A stretch of DNA of 64,000 bases, taken from the NCBI RefSeq assembly GCF_010730055.1, contig NZ_AP022575.1, positions 1,240,001 to 1,304,000 of the forward strand, given 5' to 3'. The position numbers were made by a program, and so were the translations under genes. The notes under the pieces are model-generated. The model was given only the letters and a program-made list of their open reading frames with translations, ran no database searches and had not been told where the DNA came from. Shown here piece after piece: positions 57,263 through 64,000 of this stretch. Every line of letters begins with the position of its first letter. The stretch's first letter is position 1. The stretch comes from Mycobacterium shinjukuense. GTDB lineage: Bacteria; Actinomycetota; Actinomycetes; Mycobacteriales; Mycobacteriaceae.

Positions 57263-60200
57263 GTGACCGCCGGGAACGCACGCCGCTACGACACCGACCT
57301 GCTCGACGTATTGTCGCAGCGTGTGCTGGTCGGCGACGGCGCCATGGGCACCCAGTTGCAGGCCGCTGACCTGACGCTGGACGACTTCCGCGGCCTGGAG
57401 GGCTGCAACGAAATCCTCAACGAAACCCGCCCTGACGTGCTGGAAACGATCCACCGCGGGTACTTTGAGGCGGGCGCGGACGCCGTGGAGACCAACACCT
57501 TCGGCTGCAACCTGTCCAACCTGGGTGATTACGACATCGCCGACCGGATCCGGGAGCTGTCACAGCAGGGCACCGAGATCGCGCGCCGAGTGGCCGACGA
57601 GATGGCCAGCCCGGAGCGCAAGCGCTACGTGCTGGGGTCGATGGGACCGGGCACCAAGCTGCCGACCCTGGGCCACACCGAGTACGCGGCCATCCGTGAC
57701 GCCTACACCGAGGCCGCCCTGGGCATGCTGGACGGCGGCGCCGACGCCATCCTGGTGGAGACCTGCCAGGACCTGCTGCAGCTCAAGGCCGCGGTCTTGG
57801 GATCGCGGCGGGCGATGAACCGGGCCGGCCGGCACATTCCGGTGTTTGCCCACGTCACCGTGGAGACCACCGGGACCATGCTGCTGGGCAGCGAGATCGG
57901 TGCGGCGCTGACCGCCGTCGAGCCGCTCGGCGTGGACATGATCGGGTTGAACTGCGCGACCGGGCCCGCCGAGATGAGCGAGCACCTGCGGCATCTGTCC
58001 CGGCACGCCCGCATCCCGGTGTCGGTGATGCCCAACGCCGGGCTGCCGGTGCTGGGCGCCAAGGGTGCGGAGTATCCGCTGCTGCCCGACGAATTGGCCG
58101 AGGCGCTGTCCGGTTTTATCGCCGAGTTCGGGCTGTCGCTGGTCGGCGGCTGCTGCGGCACCACCCCGGCCCACATCCGCGAGGTGGCCGCCGCGGTGGC
58201 CAAGTTCAACGACGGAACCAATCGGCGTGGCCAGCGTCAGGTGACCTACGAGCCGTCGGTGTCGTCGCTGTACACCGCCATCCCGTTCGCCCAGGACGCC
58301 TCGGTGCTGGTGATCGGGGAGCGAACGAATGCTAACGGCTCCAAGGGTTTTCGCGAGGCGATGATCGCCGAGGACTACCAGAAGTGTCTGGACATCGCCA
58401 AGGACCAGACCCGCGACGGGGCGCACCTGCTGGACCTGTGTGTCGACTACGTGGGCCGCGACGGGGTTGCCGACATGAAGGCGTTGGCCAGCCGGCTGGC
58501 GACGTCGTCGACCTTGCCGATCATGCTGGACTCCACCGAAACCGCGGTCTTGCAGGCGGGTTTGGAGCACCTGGGGGGCCGCTGCGCCATCAACTCGGTC
58601 AACTACGAGGACGGCGACGGCCCGGAGTCGCGGTTTGCCAAGACCATGGAGCTGGTGGCCGAGCACGGCGCCGCCGTCGTCGCGCTCACCATCGACGAAG
58701 AGGGCCAGGCCCGCACCGCCGAGAAGAAGGTGGCGATCGCCGAACGGCTGATCGACGACATCACCGGCAACTGGGGGGTCGACGAGTCCTCGATTCTCAT
58801 CGACTGTTTGACGTTTACCATCGCCACCGGTCAGGAGGAGTCCCGCCGCGACGGCATCGAGACCATTGAGGCGATCCGCGAGCTGAAGCGACTCCACCCC
58901 AACGTGCAGACCACGCTGGGCCTGTCCAACATCTCGTTCGGCCTCAATCCGGCCGCGCGCCAAGTGCTCAACTCGGTGTTTCTGCACGAATGCCAGGAAG
59001 CGGGACTGGATTCGGCGATCGTGCACGCGTCGAAGATCCTGCCGATGAACCGGATCCCCGAAGAGCAACGCAGCATAGCGCTCGACCTGATCTACGACCG
59101 GCGCCGCGACGGCTACGACCCGCTGCAGGAGCTGATGCGCCTGTTCGAAGGGGTGTCGGCGGCGTCGTCGAAACAATCCCGGGCGGCCGAGTTAGCCAAG
59201 CTACCGCTGTTCGAGCGGCTGGCGCAACGCATCGTCGACGGTGAGCGCAACGGCCTGCAGGCCGATCTCGACGAGGCCATGACGCACAAGCCGCCGCTCG
59301 AGATCATCAACGAACACCTGCTGGCCGGCATGAAGACGGTCGGTGAGCTGTTCGGCTCCGGGCAGATGCAGCTGCCGTTCGTGCTGCAATCCGCGGAGGT
59401 GATGAAGGCCGCCGTCGCCTACCTGGAACCCCACATGGAGCGCTCCGAGAACGATTCGGGCAAGGGGCGCATCGTGCTGGCCACCGTCAAGGGCGACGTG
59501 CACGACATCGGCAAGAACCTGGTCGACATCATCTTGAGCAACAACGGCTACGAGGTGGTCAACATCGGCATCAAGCAGCCGATCGCCACCATTCTCGAAG
59601 TCGCCGAGGACAAGAGCGCCGACGTCGTCGGGATGTCAGGCCTGCTGGTGAAATCCACCGTGGTGATGAAGGAAAACCTCGAGGAGATGAACACCAGGGG
59701 AGTCGCCGAAAAGTTCCCGGTGCTGCTCGGCGGCGCGGCGCTGACCCGCAGCTATGTGGAGAACGACCTTGCCGAGATCTACCAAGGCGAAGTGCACTAC
59801 GCGCGAGACGCTTTCGAGGGTCTGAAGTTAATGGACACCATCATGAGCGCCAAGCGGGGCGAGGCACCCGACGTGAACAGCCCCGAAGCGGTTGCGGCCC
59901 GAGCGAAGGAAGCCGAGCGCAAGGCCCGCCACGAGCGCTCCAAACGCATTGCGGCGCAACGCAAGGCGGCCGAAAAGCCGGTTGAGGTGCCGGAGCGCTC
60001 CGATGTCGCGGCCGATATCGAGGTTCCGGTGCCGCCGTTCTGGGGTTCGCGGATCGTCAAGGGCCTGGCGGTGGCCGACTACACCGGCATGCTTGACGAG
60101 CGCGCATTGTTCCTGGGCCAGTGGGGGTTACGCGGCCAGCGCGGCGGTGACGGGCCGTCCTACGACGACCTGGTCGAGACCGAAGGGCGGCCGCGGCTGC

Positions 60201-60856
60201 GCTACTGGCTGGACCGGCTGTCCACCGACGGCATCCTGGCACACGCCGCCGTGGTGTACGGCTACTTCCCGGCGGTATCCGAGGGCGACGACGTCGTGGT
60301 GCTCGACGAGCCCAAACCCGACGCCCCGGTGCGGTTCCGGTTTCAATTCCCGCGCCAGCAGCGTGGCCGGTTCTTGTGCATCGCCGACTTCATCCGGTCG
60401 CGCGAGCTGGCCGCCGAGCGGGGCGAGGTTGATGTGCTGCCGTTCCAGTTGGTGACGATGGGCCAGCCGATCGCCGATGTCGCCAACGAGCTGTTCGCGT
60501 CCAACGCCTACCGCGACTACCTGGAAGTGCACGGTATCGGCGTGCAGCTCACCGAGGCGCTGGCCGAGTACTGGCACCGGCGGATTCGTGAGGAGCTCAC
60601 GTTCGCCGGCGACCGCACGATGGCGGCCGAGGATCCCGAGGCCGTCGAGGACTATTTCAAGCTCGGCTACCGGGGTGCCCGGTTCGCCTTCGGTTATGGG
60701 GCGTGCCCGGACCTTGAGGACCGCGCCAAGATGATGGAACTGCTGGGCCCCGAACGCATCGGCGTGACGTTGTCCGAGGAGCTGCAACTGCATCCCGAGC
60801 AGTCGACCGACGCGTTTGTGCTGCACCACCCGCAGGCCAAGTACTTCAACGTCTGA
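57263..60856 (+). CDS. metH: Cobalamin-dependent methionine synthase MetH
   Basis: 1197 residues, methyl transfer from methyl-THF to homocysteine via cobalamin. Four modules in order: homocysteine/zinc domain (~1-320, zinc Cys near 231 in LNCATGP and 297-298 in GGCCGTTP); pterin-binding domain (~345-620, VIGERTNANGSKGF); B12 domain with cap (LLAGMKTVGELFGSGQMQLPFVLQ) and the DxHxxG motif GDVHDIGKN (His near 747); reactivation domain (~920-1195) with RFAFGYGACPD. Start GTG 57263 from homology and the leaderless -10. M. tuberculosis MetH has 1192 residues. Confidence 0.97.
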   Translation: MTAGNARRYDTDLLDVLSQRVLVGDGAMGTQLQAADLTLDDFRGLEGCNEILNETRPDVLETIHRGYFEAGADAVETNTFGCNLSNLGDYDIADRIRELSQQGTEIARRVADEMASPERKRYVLGSMGPGTKLPTLGHTEYAAIRDAYTEAALGMLDGGADAILVETCQDLLQLKAAVLGSRRAMNRAGRHIPVFAHVTVETTGTMLLGSEIGAALTAVEPLGVDMIGLNCATGPAEMSEHLRHLSRHARIPVSVMPNAGLPVLGAKGAEYPLLPDELAEALSGFIAEFGLSLVGGCCGTTPAHIREVAAAVAKFNDGTNRRGQRQVTYEPSVSSLYTAIPFAQDASVLVIGERTNANGSKGFREAMIAEDYQKCLDIAKDQTRDGAHLLDLCVDYVGRDGVADMKALASRLATSSTLPIMLDSTETAVLQAGLEHLGGRCAINSVNYEDGDGPESRFAKTMELVAEHGAAVVALTIDEEGQARTAEKKVAIAERLIDDITGNWGVDESSILIDCLTFTIATGQEESRRDGIETIEAIRELKRLHPNVQTTLGLSNISFGLNPAARQVLNSVFLHECQEAGLDSAIVHASKILPMNRIPEEQRSIALDLIYDRRRDGYDPLQELMRLFEGVSAASSKQSRAAELAKLPLFERLAQRIVDGERNGLQADLDEAMTHKPPLEIINEHLLAGMKTVGELFGSGQMQLPFVLQSAEVMKAAVAYLEPHMERSENDSGKGRIVLATVKGDVHDIGKNLVDIILSNNGYEVVNIGIKQPIATILEVAEDKSADVVGMSGLLVKSTVVMKENLEEMNTRGVAEKFPVLLGGAALTRSYVENDLAEIYQGEVHYARDAFEGLKLMDTIMSAKRGEAPDVNSPEAVAARAKEAERKARHERSKRIAAQRKAAEKPVEVPERSDVAADIEVPVPPFWGSRIVKGLAVADYTGMLDERALFLGQWGLRGQRGGDGPSYDDLVETEGRPRLRYWLDRLSTDGILAHAAVVYGYFPAVSEGDDVVVLDEPKPDAPVRFRFQFPRQQRGRFLCIADFIRSRELAAERGEVDVLPFQLVTMGQPIADVANELFASNAYRDYLEVHGIGVQLTEALAEYWHRRIREELTFAGDRTMAAEDPEAVEDYFKLGYRGARFAFGYGACPDLEDRAKMMELLGPERIGVTLSEELQLHPEQSTDAFVLHHPQAKYFNV

Positions 60857-60894
60857 CCGCGCGGCTAAACCGCCGTGACTTTGCTCGCCGGCAC

Positions 60895-61176
60895 GTGACA
60901 CAATCGCTGGCCGTGAAGACCTTCGAGGATCTGTTCGCCGAACTCGGCGATCGTGCCCGCACCCGGCCGGCCGGCAGCGCCACGGTGGCGGCGCTGGACA
61001 GCGGGGTACACGCCCTGGGCAAGAAGATTCTGGAGGAGGCCGGCGAGGTGTGGCTGGCCGCCGAGCACGAAACCAACGATGCGCTGGCCGAGGAGATCGG
61101 CCAATTGCTGTACTGGACGCAGGTGCTGATGATCTGCCGCGGACTGTCCCTCGACGACGTCTATCGGAAGCTGTGA
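60895..61176 (+). CDS. hisE: Phosphoribosyl-ATP pyrophosphatase HisE
   Basis: Second step of histidine synthesis: PR-ATP to PR-AMP. All-alpha MazG-like fold with metal residues in KKILEEAGEVWLAAEHE and EEIGQLLYWTQVLM. GTG 60895 gives 93 residues, equal to M. tuberculosis; a second GTG at 60913 has CACAAT 8 nt upstream and could be used in a leaderless message. hisG follows 2 bp downstream. Confidence 0.94.
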   Translation: MTQSLAVKTFEDLFAELGDRARTRPAGSATVAALDSGVHALGKKILEEAGEVWLAAEHETNDALAEEIGQLLYWTQVLMICRGLSLDDVYRKL

Positions 61177-61178
61177 GC

Positions 61179-62033
61179 ATGTTGCGGGTAGCGGTGCCCA
61201 ACAAGGGTGCGCTGAGCGAGCCGGCCACCGAGATCCTCGCGGAGGCCGGCTACCGGCGCCGCACCGATTCCAAAGACCTGACCGTCCTCGATCCGGTCAA
61301 CAACGTTGAGTTTTTCTTCTTGCGGCCCAAGGACATAGCCATCTACGTCGGTTCCGGCGAACTCGACTTCGGGATCACCGGGCGGGACCTGGTGCGCGAT
61401 TCCGGTGCGCCGGTGCGGGAACGCTTGGCGCTGGGTTTCGGGTCGTCGAGCTTTCGTTATGCCGGGCCCGCCGGCCGGGACTGGACAATCGCCGACCTGG
61501 CCGGCAAGCGGATCGCCACCGCCTACCCAAATCTGGTGCGGAAGGATTTGGCCGCCAGGGGAATTGACGCAACGGTGATCAGACTCGATGGCGCCGTGGA
61601 GATTTCGGTGCAACTCGGCGTGGCCGACGCGATCGCCGACGTGGTGGGGTCCGGACGGACCCTGAGCCTGCACGATCTGGTGGCCTTTGGAGAGCCGTTG
61701 TGTGATTCGGAGGCGGTGCTCATCGAGCGCGCCGACCCCGACCGCCGCGACCACGGTGAGGCGCGTGCTCAATTGGTAGCCCGGGTGCAGGGTGTGGTAT
61801 TCGGCCAGCAGTATCTGATGCTCGATTACGACTGCCCGCGCTCGGCGCTGGCGCAAGCCACGGCGATCACCCCCGGATTGGAGTCCCCGACGATCGCTCC
61901 GCTTGCGGACCCCAACTGGGTTGCCATCCGCGCACTGGTGCCGCGCCGGGACGTCAACGGCATCATGGACGAGCTGGCCGCCATTGGGGCAAAGGCGATT
62001 CTGGCTTCAGACATCAGGTTCTGCCGATTCTGA
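61179..62033 (+). CDS. hisG: ATP phosphoribosyltransferase HisG (long form)
   Basis: First, feedback-controlled step of histidine synthesis. 284 residues with the catalytic domains (LRVAVPNKGALSEPATEIL, YVGSGELDFGITGRDLV, PRPP loop LGVADAIADVVGSGRTL) and a C-terminal ACT-like regulatory domain that binds histidine. ATG 61179. In operon with hisE; in actinobacteria hisE and hisG are paired away from the other his genes. Confidence 0.96.
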   Translation: MLRVAVPNKGALSEPATEILAEAGYRRRTDSKDLTVLDPVNNVEFFFLRPKDIAIYVGSGELDFGITGRDLVRDSGAPVRERLALGFGSSSFRYAGPAGRDWTIADLAGKRIATAYPNLVRKDLAARGIDATVIRLDGAVEISVQLGVADAIADVVGSGRTLSLHDLVAFGEPLCDSEAVLIERADPDRRDHGEARAQLVARVQGVVFGQQYLMLDYDCPRSALAQATAITPGLESPTIAPLADPNWVAIRALVPRRDVNGIMDELAAIGAKAILASDIRFCRF

Positions 62034-62109
62034 TCGGGTGGCGGGGGCATCGCTGTGCTAGCGTCCGGCTCATCATCTTGGCCCCATCTTGGCCTCGGGA
62101 GGGATCGCC

Positions 62110-62592
62110 GTGACCCACGTACTCGTGCTGCTGCTGGCTCTGTTGATCGGTGTGGTGGCCGGGCTGCGCTCGGTCACCGCTCCCGCGGTGGTCTGCTGGG
62201 CGGCCTTCCTCGGCTGGATCAACCTGCACGGAACCTGGGCAGCCTGGGTGGGCACCGCGGTGGCGGTGGGGATCCTCACCGTGCTAGCGGTCGCGGAACT
62301 GGTCCACGACAAGCTGCCCGGGACACCGGCACGCACCGCGACACCGGCATTCGCGTTCCGGATCATCACGGGCGGGTTCGCCGGCGCGGTCGTCGGCACC
62401 GCGTGGGGCTACCCGTGGGGCGGGCTGGGCGCCGGTGTGGTCGGCGCGGTACTGGGCACCGTGGGCGGCTACCAGGCGCGTCGCTGGCTGGTGGCCAAAA
62501 ATGGTGGCCGCGACCTGCCGATCGCGCTGCTGGAGGATTCGGTCGCGGTGCTGGGCGGGTTCGCCATCGTCGCGACGGCGGCCGCCCTGTGA
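62110..62592 (+). CDS. DUF4126-like small membrane protein (Rv2120c type)
   Basis: 160 residues, as in Rv2120c. Four to five hydrophobic, glycine-rich segments (VLVLLLALLIGVVAGLRSVTAPAVV, GFAGAVVGTAWGYPWGGLGAGVVGAVLGTVGGY, SVAVLGGFAIVATAA) typical of DUF4126. GTG 62110 has GGGAGGGAT upstream; TTG 62089 is an alternative. The end overlaps the flavoprotein gene by 4 nt (GTGA). Function unknown. Confidence 0.85.
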   Translation: MTHVLVLLLALLIGVVAGLRSVTAPAVVCWAAFLGWINLHGTWAAWVGTAVAVGILTVLAVAELVHDKLPGTPARTATPAFAFRIITGGFAGAVVGTAWGYPWGGLGAGVVGAVLGTVGGYQARRWLVAKNGGRDLPIALLEDSVAVLGGFAIVATAAAL

Positions 62593-63977
62593 CACGGGAT
62601 TTATCAGGGGCGCAGGCCTTCGACGCGATCATCGTCGGTGCCGGCCAGGCGGGGCCACCGCTGGCGGGTCGGCTGACCGCCGCGGGCCAGCGGGTTGCGG
62701 TGGTGGAGCGCAAACACGTCGGCGGCACCTGCGTCAACACCGGATGCATCCCCACCAAGACGCTGGTGGCCAGCGCCCACGCCGCCCATCTTGCCCGGCG
62801 CGGCGCGGAATACGGCGTCGGGACCGGTCCGATCCGCGTCGACATGGCCAAGGTCAAGGCGCGCAAAGACGGCATCATGCTCGGCGACCGCCGGGGCGTG
62901 GAAGCCTGGCTGGACGGCATGGACGGCTGCAGCCTCTTTCGCGGACACGCCCGTTTCGAGGATCCGCACACCATCAGCGTGGGTGATCGGCTGTTGCGGG
63001 CCGACCGGATCTTCCTCAACGTGGGTGGCCGCGCGGTGGTGCCCGACATACCCGGGCTTTGCGAGGTGGAGTTCCTCACCAACGTGTCGATCCTGGAACT
63101 CGACACGCTGCCCGCGCATCTCGTCATCGTCGGCGGCAGTTACATCGGGTTGGAGTTCGCGCAGATGTACCGCCGCTTTGGGGCCCGGGTGACGATCGTG
63201 CAGCGGGGCCCGCGGCTGGCGCCCCGCGAAGACGACGACGTCTCGGCGACCATCACCGAGATCCTGCAGGCCGAAGGCGTCGACATCGTCGTCGGCGCCG
63301 ACGATATTCGGGTTACTAAGCGCGACAAGGGTTTTGAACTGACACCGCGCGCCGGTGCGGCCCCGATCCCGGGCAGCCATCTGCTGCTGGCGGTGGGACG
63401 GCGACCCAACACCGACGACCTGGGCCTACCGGCGGCCGGTGTGCGGACCGACGCCCGCGGCTACATCGCGGTGGACGACCAGCTCAAGACCAGCGTCGAG
63501 CACATTTGGGCGATGGGCGACTGCAACGGCAAGGGCGCGTTCACCCACACCTCGTACAACGATTACGAGATCGTGGCCGCCAACCTACTTGACGGCGACC
63601 CGCGCCGGGTCAGTGACCGCATCCCCACCTACGCGCTCTACATCGATCCGCCGCTGGGTCGCGCCGGCATGACCGTCGGCCAGGTCCGCGCGTCGGGCCG
63701 TCGGGCGCTGGTCGGCATGCGGCCAATGACCAGGGTGGGCAGGGCCGTGGAAAAGGGTGAGACGCAAGGCTTTATGAAAATCGTCGTGGACGCCGACACG
63801 CACCAGATCCTGGGCGCGGCCATCCTGGGCGTCGGCGGTGACGAGGTCGTGCATGCCATCCTGGACGTCATGTCGGCCAAGGCGCCATACACCACGCTGT
63901 CGCGCACGATGCACATCCACCCCACGGTCAGCGAGCTGGTTCCCACCATGCTGCAGGAGCTGTCGCCGCTGGACTAG
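62589..63977 (+). CDS. FAD-dependent pyridine nucleotide-disulfide oxidoreductase, RclA/MerA-like
   Basis: 462 residues of the glutathione reductase family. FAD loop GAGQAG (17-22), redox-active pair Cys48/Cys53 in GGTCVNTGCIPTK, NAD(P) loop IVGGSYIGLEFA, second FAD motif WAMGDCNGKGAFTH, and C-terminal dimer His motif MHIHPTVSE. No N-terminal heavy-metal domain and no C-terminal CC pair as in true mercuric reductases, so RclA/YkgC-like is a better label than MerA. It differs from Mtr and Lpd. GTG 62589 overlaps the membrane protein gene, a coupled pair. Substrate unknown. Confidence 0.87.
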   Translation: MTRDLSGAQAFDAIIVGAGQAGPPLAGRLTAAGQRVAVVERKHVGGTCVNTGCIPTKTLVASAHAAHLARRGAEYGVGTGPIRVDMAKVKARKDGIMLGDRRGVEAWLDGMDGCSLFRGHARFEDPHTISVGDRLLRADRIFLNVGGRAVVPDIPGLCEVEFLTNVSILELDTLPAHLVIVGGSYIGLEFAQMYRRFGARVTIVQRGPRLAPREDDDVSATITEILQAEGVDIVVGADDIRVTKRDKGFELTPRAGAAPIPGSHLLLAVGRRPNTDDLGLPAAGVRTDARGYIAVDDQLKTSVEHIWAMGDCNGKGAFTHTSYNDYEIVAANLLDGDPRRVSDRIPTYALYIDPPLGRAGMTVGQVRASGRRALVGMRPMTRVGRAVEKGETQGFMKIVVDADTHQILGAAILGVGGDEVVHAILDVMSAKAPYTTLSRTMHIHPTVSELVPTMLQELSPLD

Positions 63978-64000
63978 CCGGCGGGCTGCAGCGGCGCTGG

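Noticed and set aside
62589..63977. Mercuric reductase or mycothione reductase
   Set aside because: No N-terminal metal-binding domain and no C-terminal vicinal Cys pair; the redox motif CVNTGC differs from the mycothione reductase type as I recall it.
1..64000. CRISPR array, prophage or integrative element
   Set aside because: No regularly spaced repeats, integrase, phage structural gene or flanking direct repeat next to the tRNA was seen; the only mobile DNA is the IS1081-like relic.

Overview
The window is about 64 kb of high-GC chromosome from a slow-growing Mycobacterium. Gene order and protein sequences follow the M. tuberculosis block from fadD15 (Rv2187) down to hisG (Rv2121c) almost gene for gene. 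Differences from that species (no PE_PGRS gene after pbpB, a LuxR/cyclase-type regulator and an IS1081-like relic in its place, a vapBC pair before cysQ, a different flavoprotein after hisG) suggest a non-tuberculosis species, perhaps of the M. avium complex. That placement is inference; there is no rRNA here to test it.

Layout. 1-6546: fadD15 (3' end outside the window), then two small START/SRPBCC-like proteins, an ArsA/Get3-type ATPase, a CxxC protein and a PlsC-type acyltransferase, facing an alpha-1,2-mannosyltransferase. 6632-15902: oligoribonuclease-like exonuclease, DAHP synthase aroG, Ser/Thr kinase pknL divergent from its DNA-binding partner (Rv2175c type), mptA and idsA2 (lipoglycan mannosylation and prenyl-diphosphate supply), an MTHFR-like enzyme, lppM and a GNAT. 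16181-42512: the division and cell wall (dcw) cluster: mraZ, rsmH, ftsL, pbpB, an accessory insert (21590-26068), then murE-murF-mraY-murD-ftsW-murG-murC-ftsQ-ftsZ-pgeF-yggS-sepF-yggT-wag31 and a small membrane protein. 42536-50619: tRNA-Leu(GAG), M20 peptidase, PEBP, pyrD/lppL facing the other way, uppP, histidine phosphatase, DUF3090 and SCO1664-family genes. 50645-56208: vapBC, cysQ, mshC (mycothiol ligase), an SDR, an FAD monooxygenase and a decayed MFS transporter. 56267-63977: PAC2 protein, metH, hisE-hisG, a DUF4126-like membrane protein and a RclA/MerA-like flavoprotein disulfide reductase.

How it works together. The dcw genes make lipid II step by step (MurC-F, MraY, MurG), assemble the divisome (FtsZ, FtsQ, FtsL, FtsW, PbpB, SepF) and direct polar growth (Wag31); uppP recycles the same undecaprenyl carrier and idsA2/mptA serve polyprenol-dependent mannan synthesis. 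Many genes are joined by 4-nt ATGA/GTGA overlaps, which suggests translational coupling.

The most informative non-coding signals are a four-unit, exact 10-bp-period MraZ operator before mraZ, a long hairpin between mraZ and rsmH that fits the described actinobacterial 'mraW' RNA motif and argues for a shorter RsmH than is often annotated, and a recurring TANNNT-N6/7-start codon arrangement that predicts leaderless transcripts for about a dozen genes. I found no CRISPR array, no riboswitch of a metabolite class and no complete mobile element.
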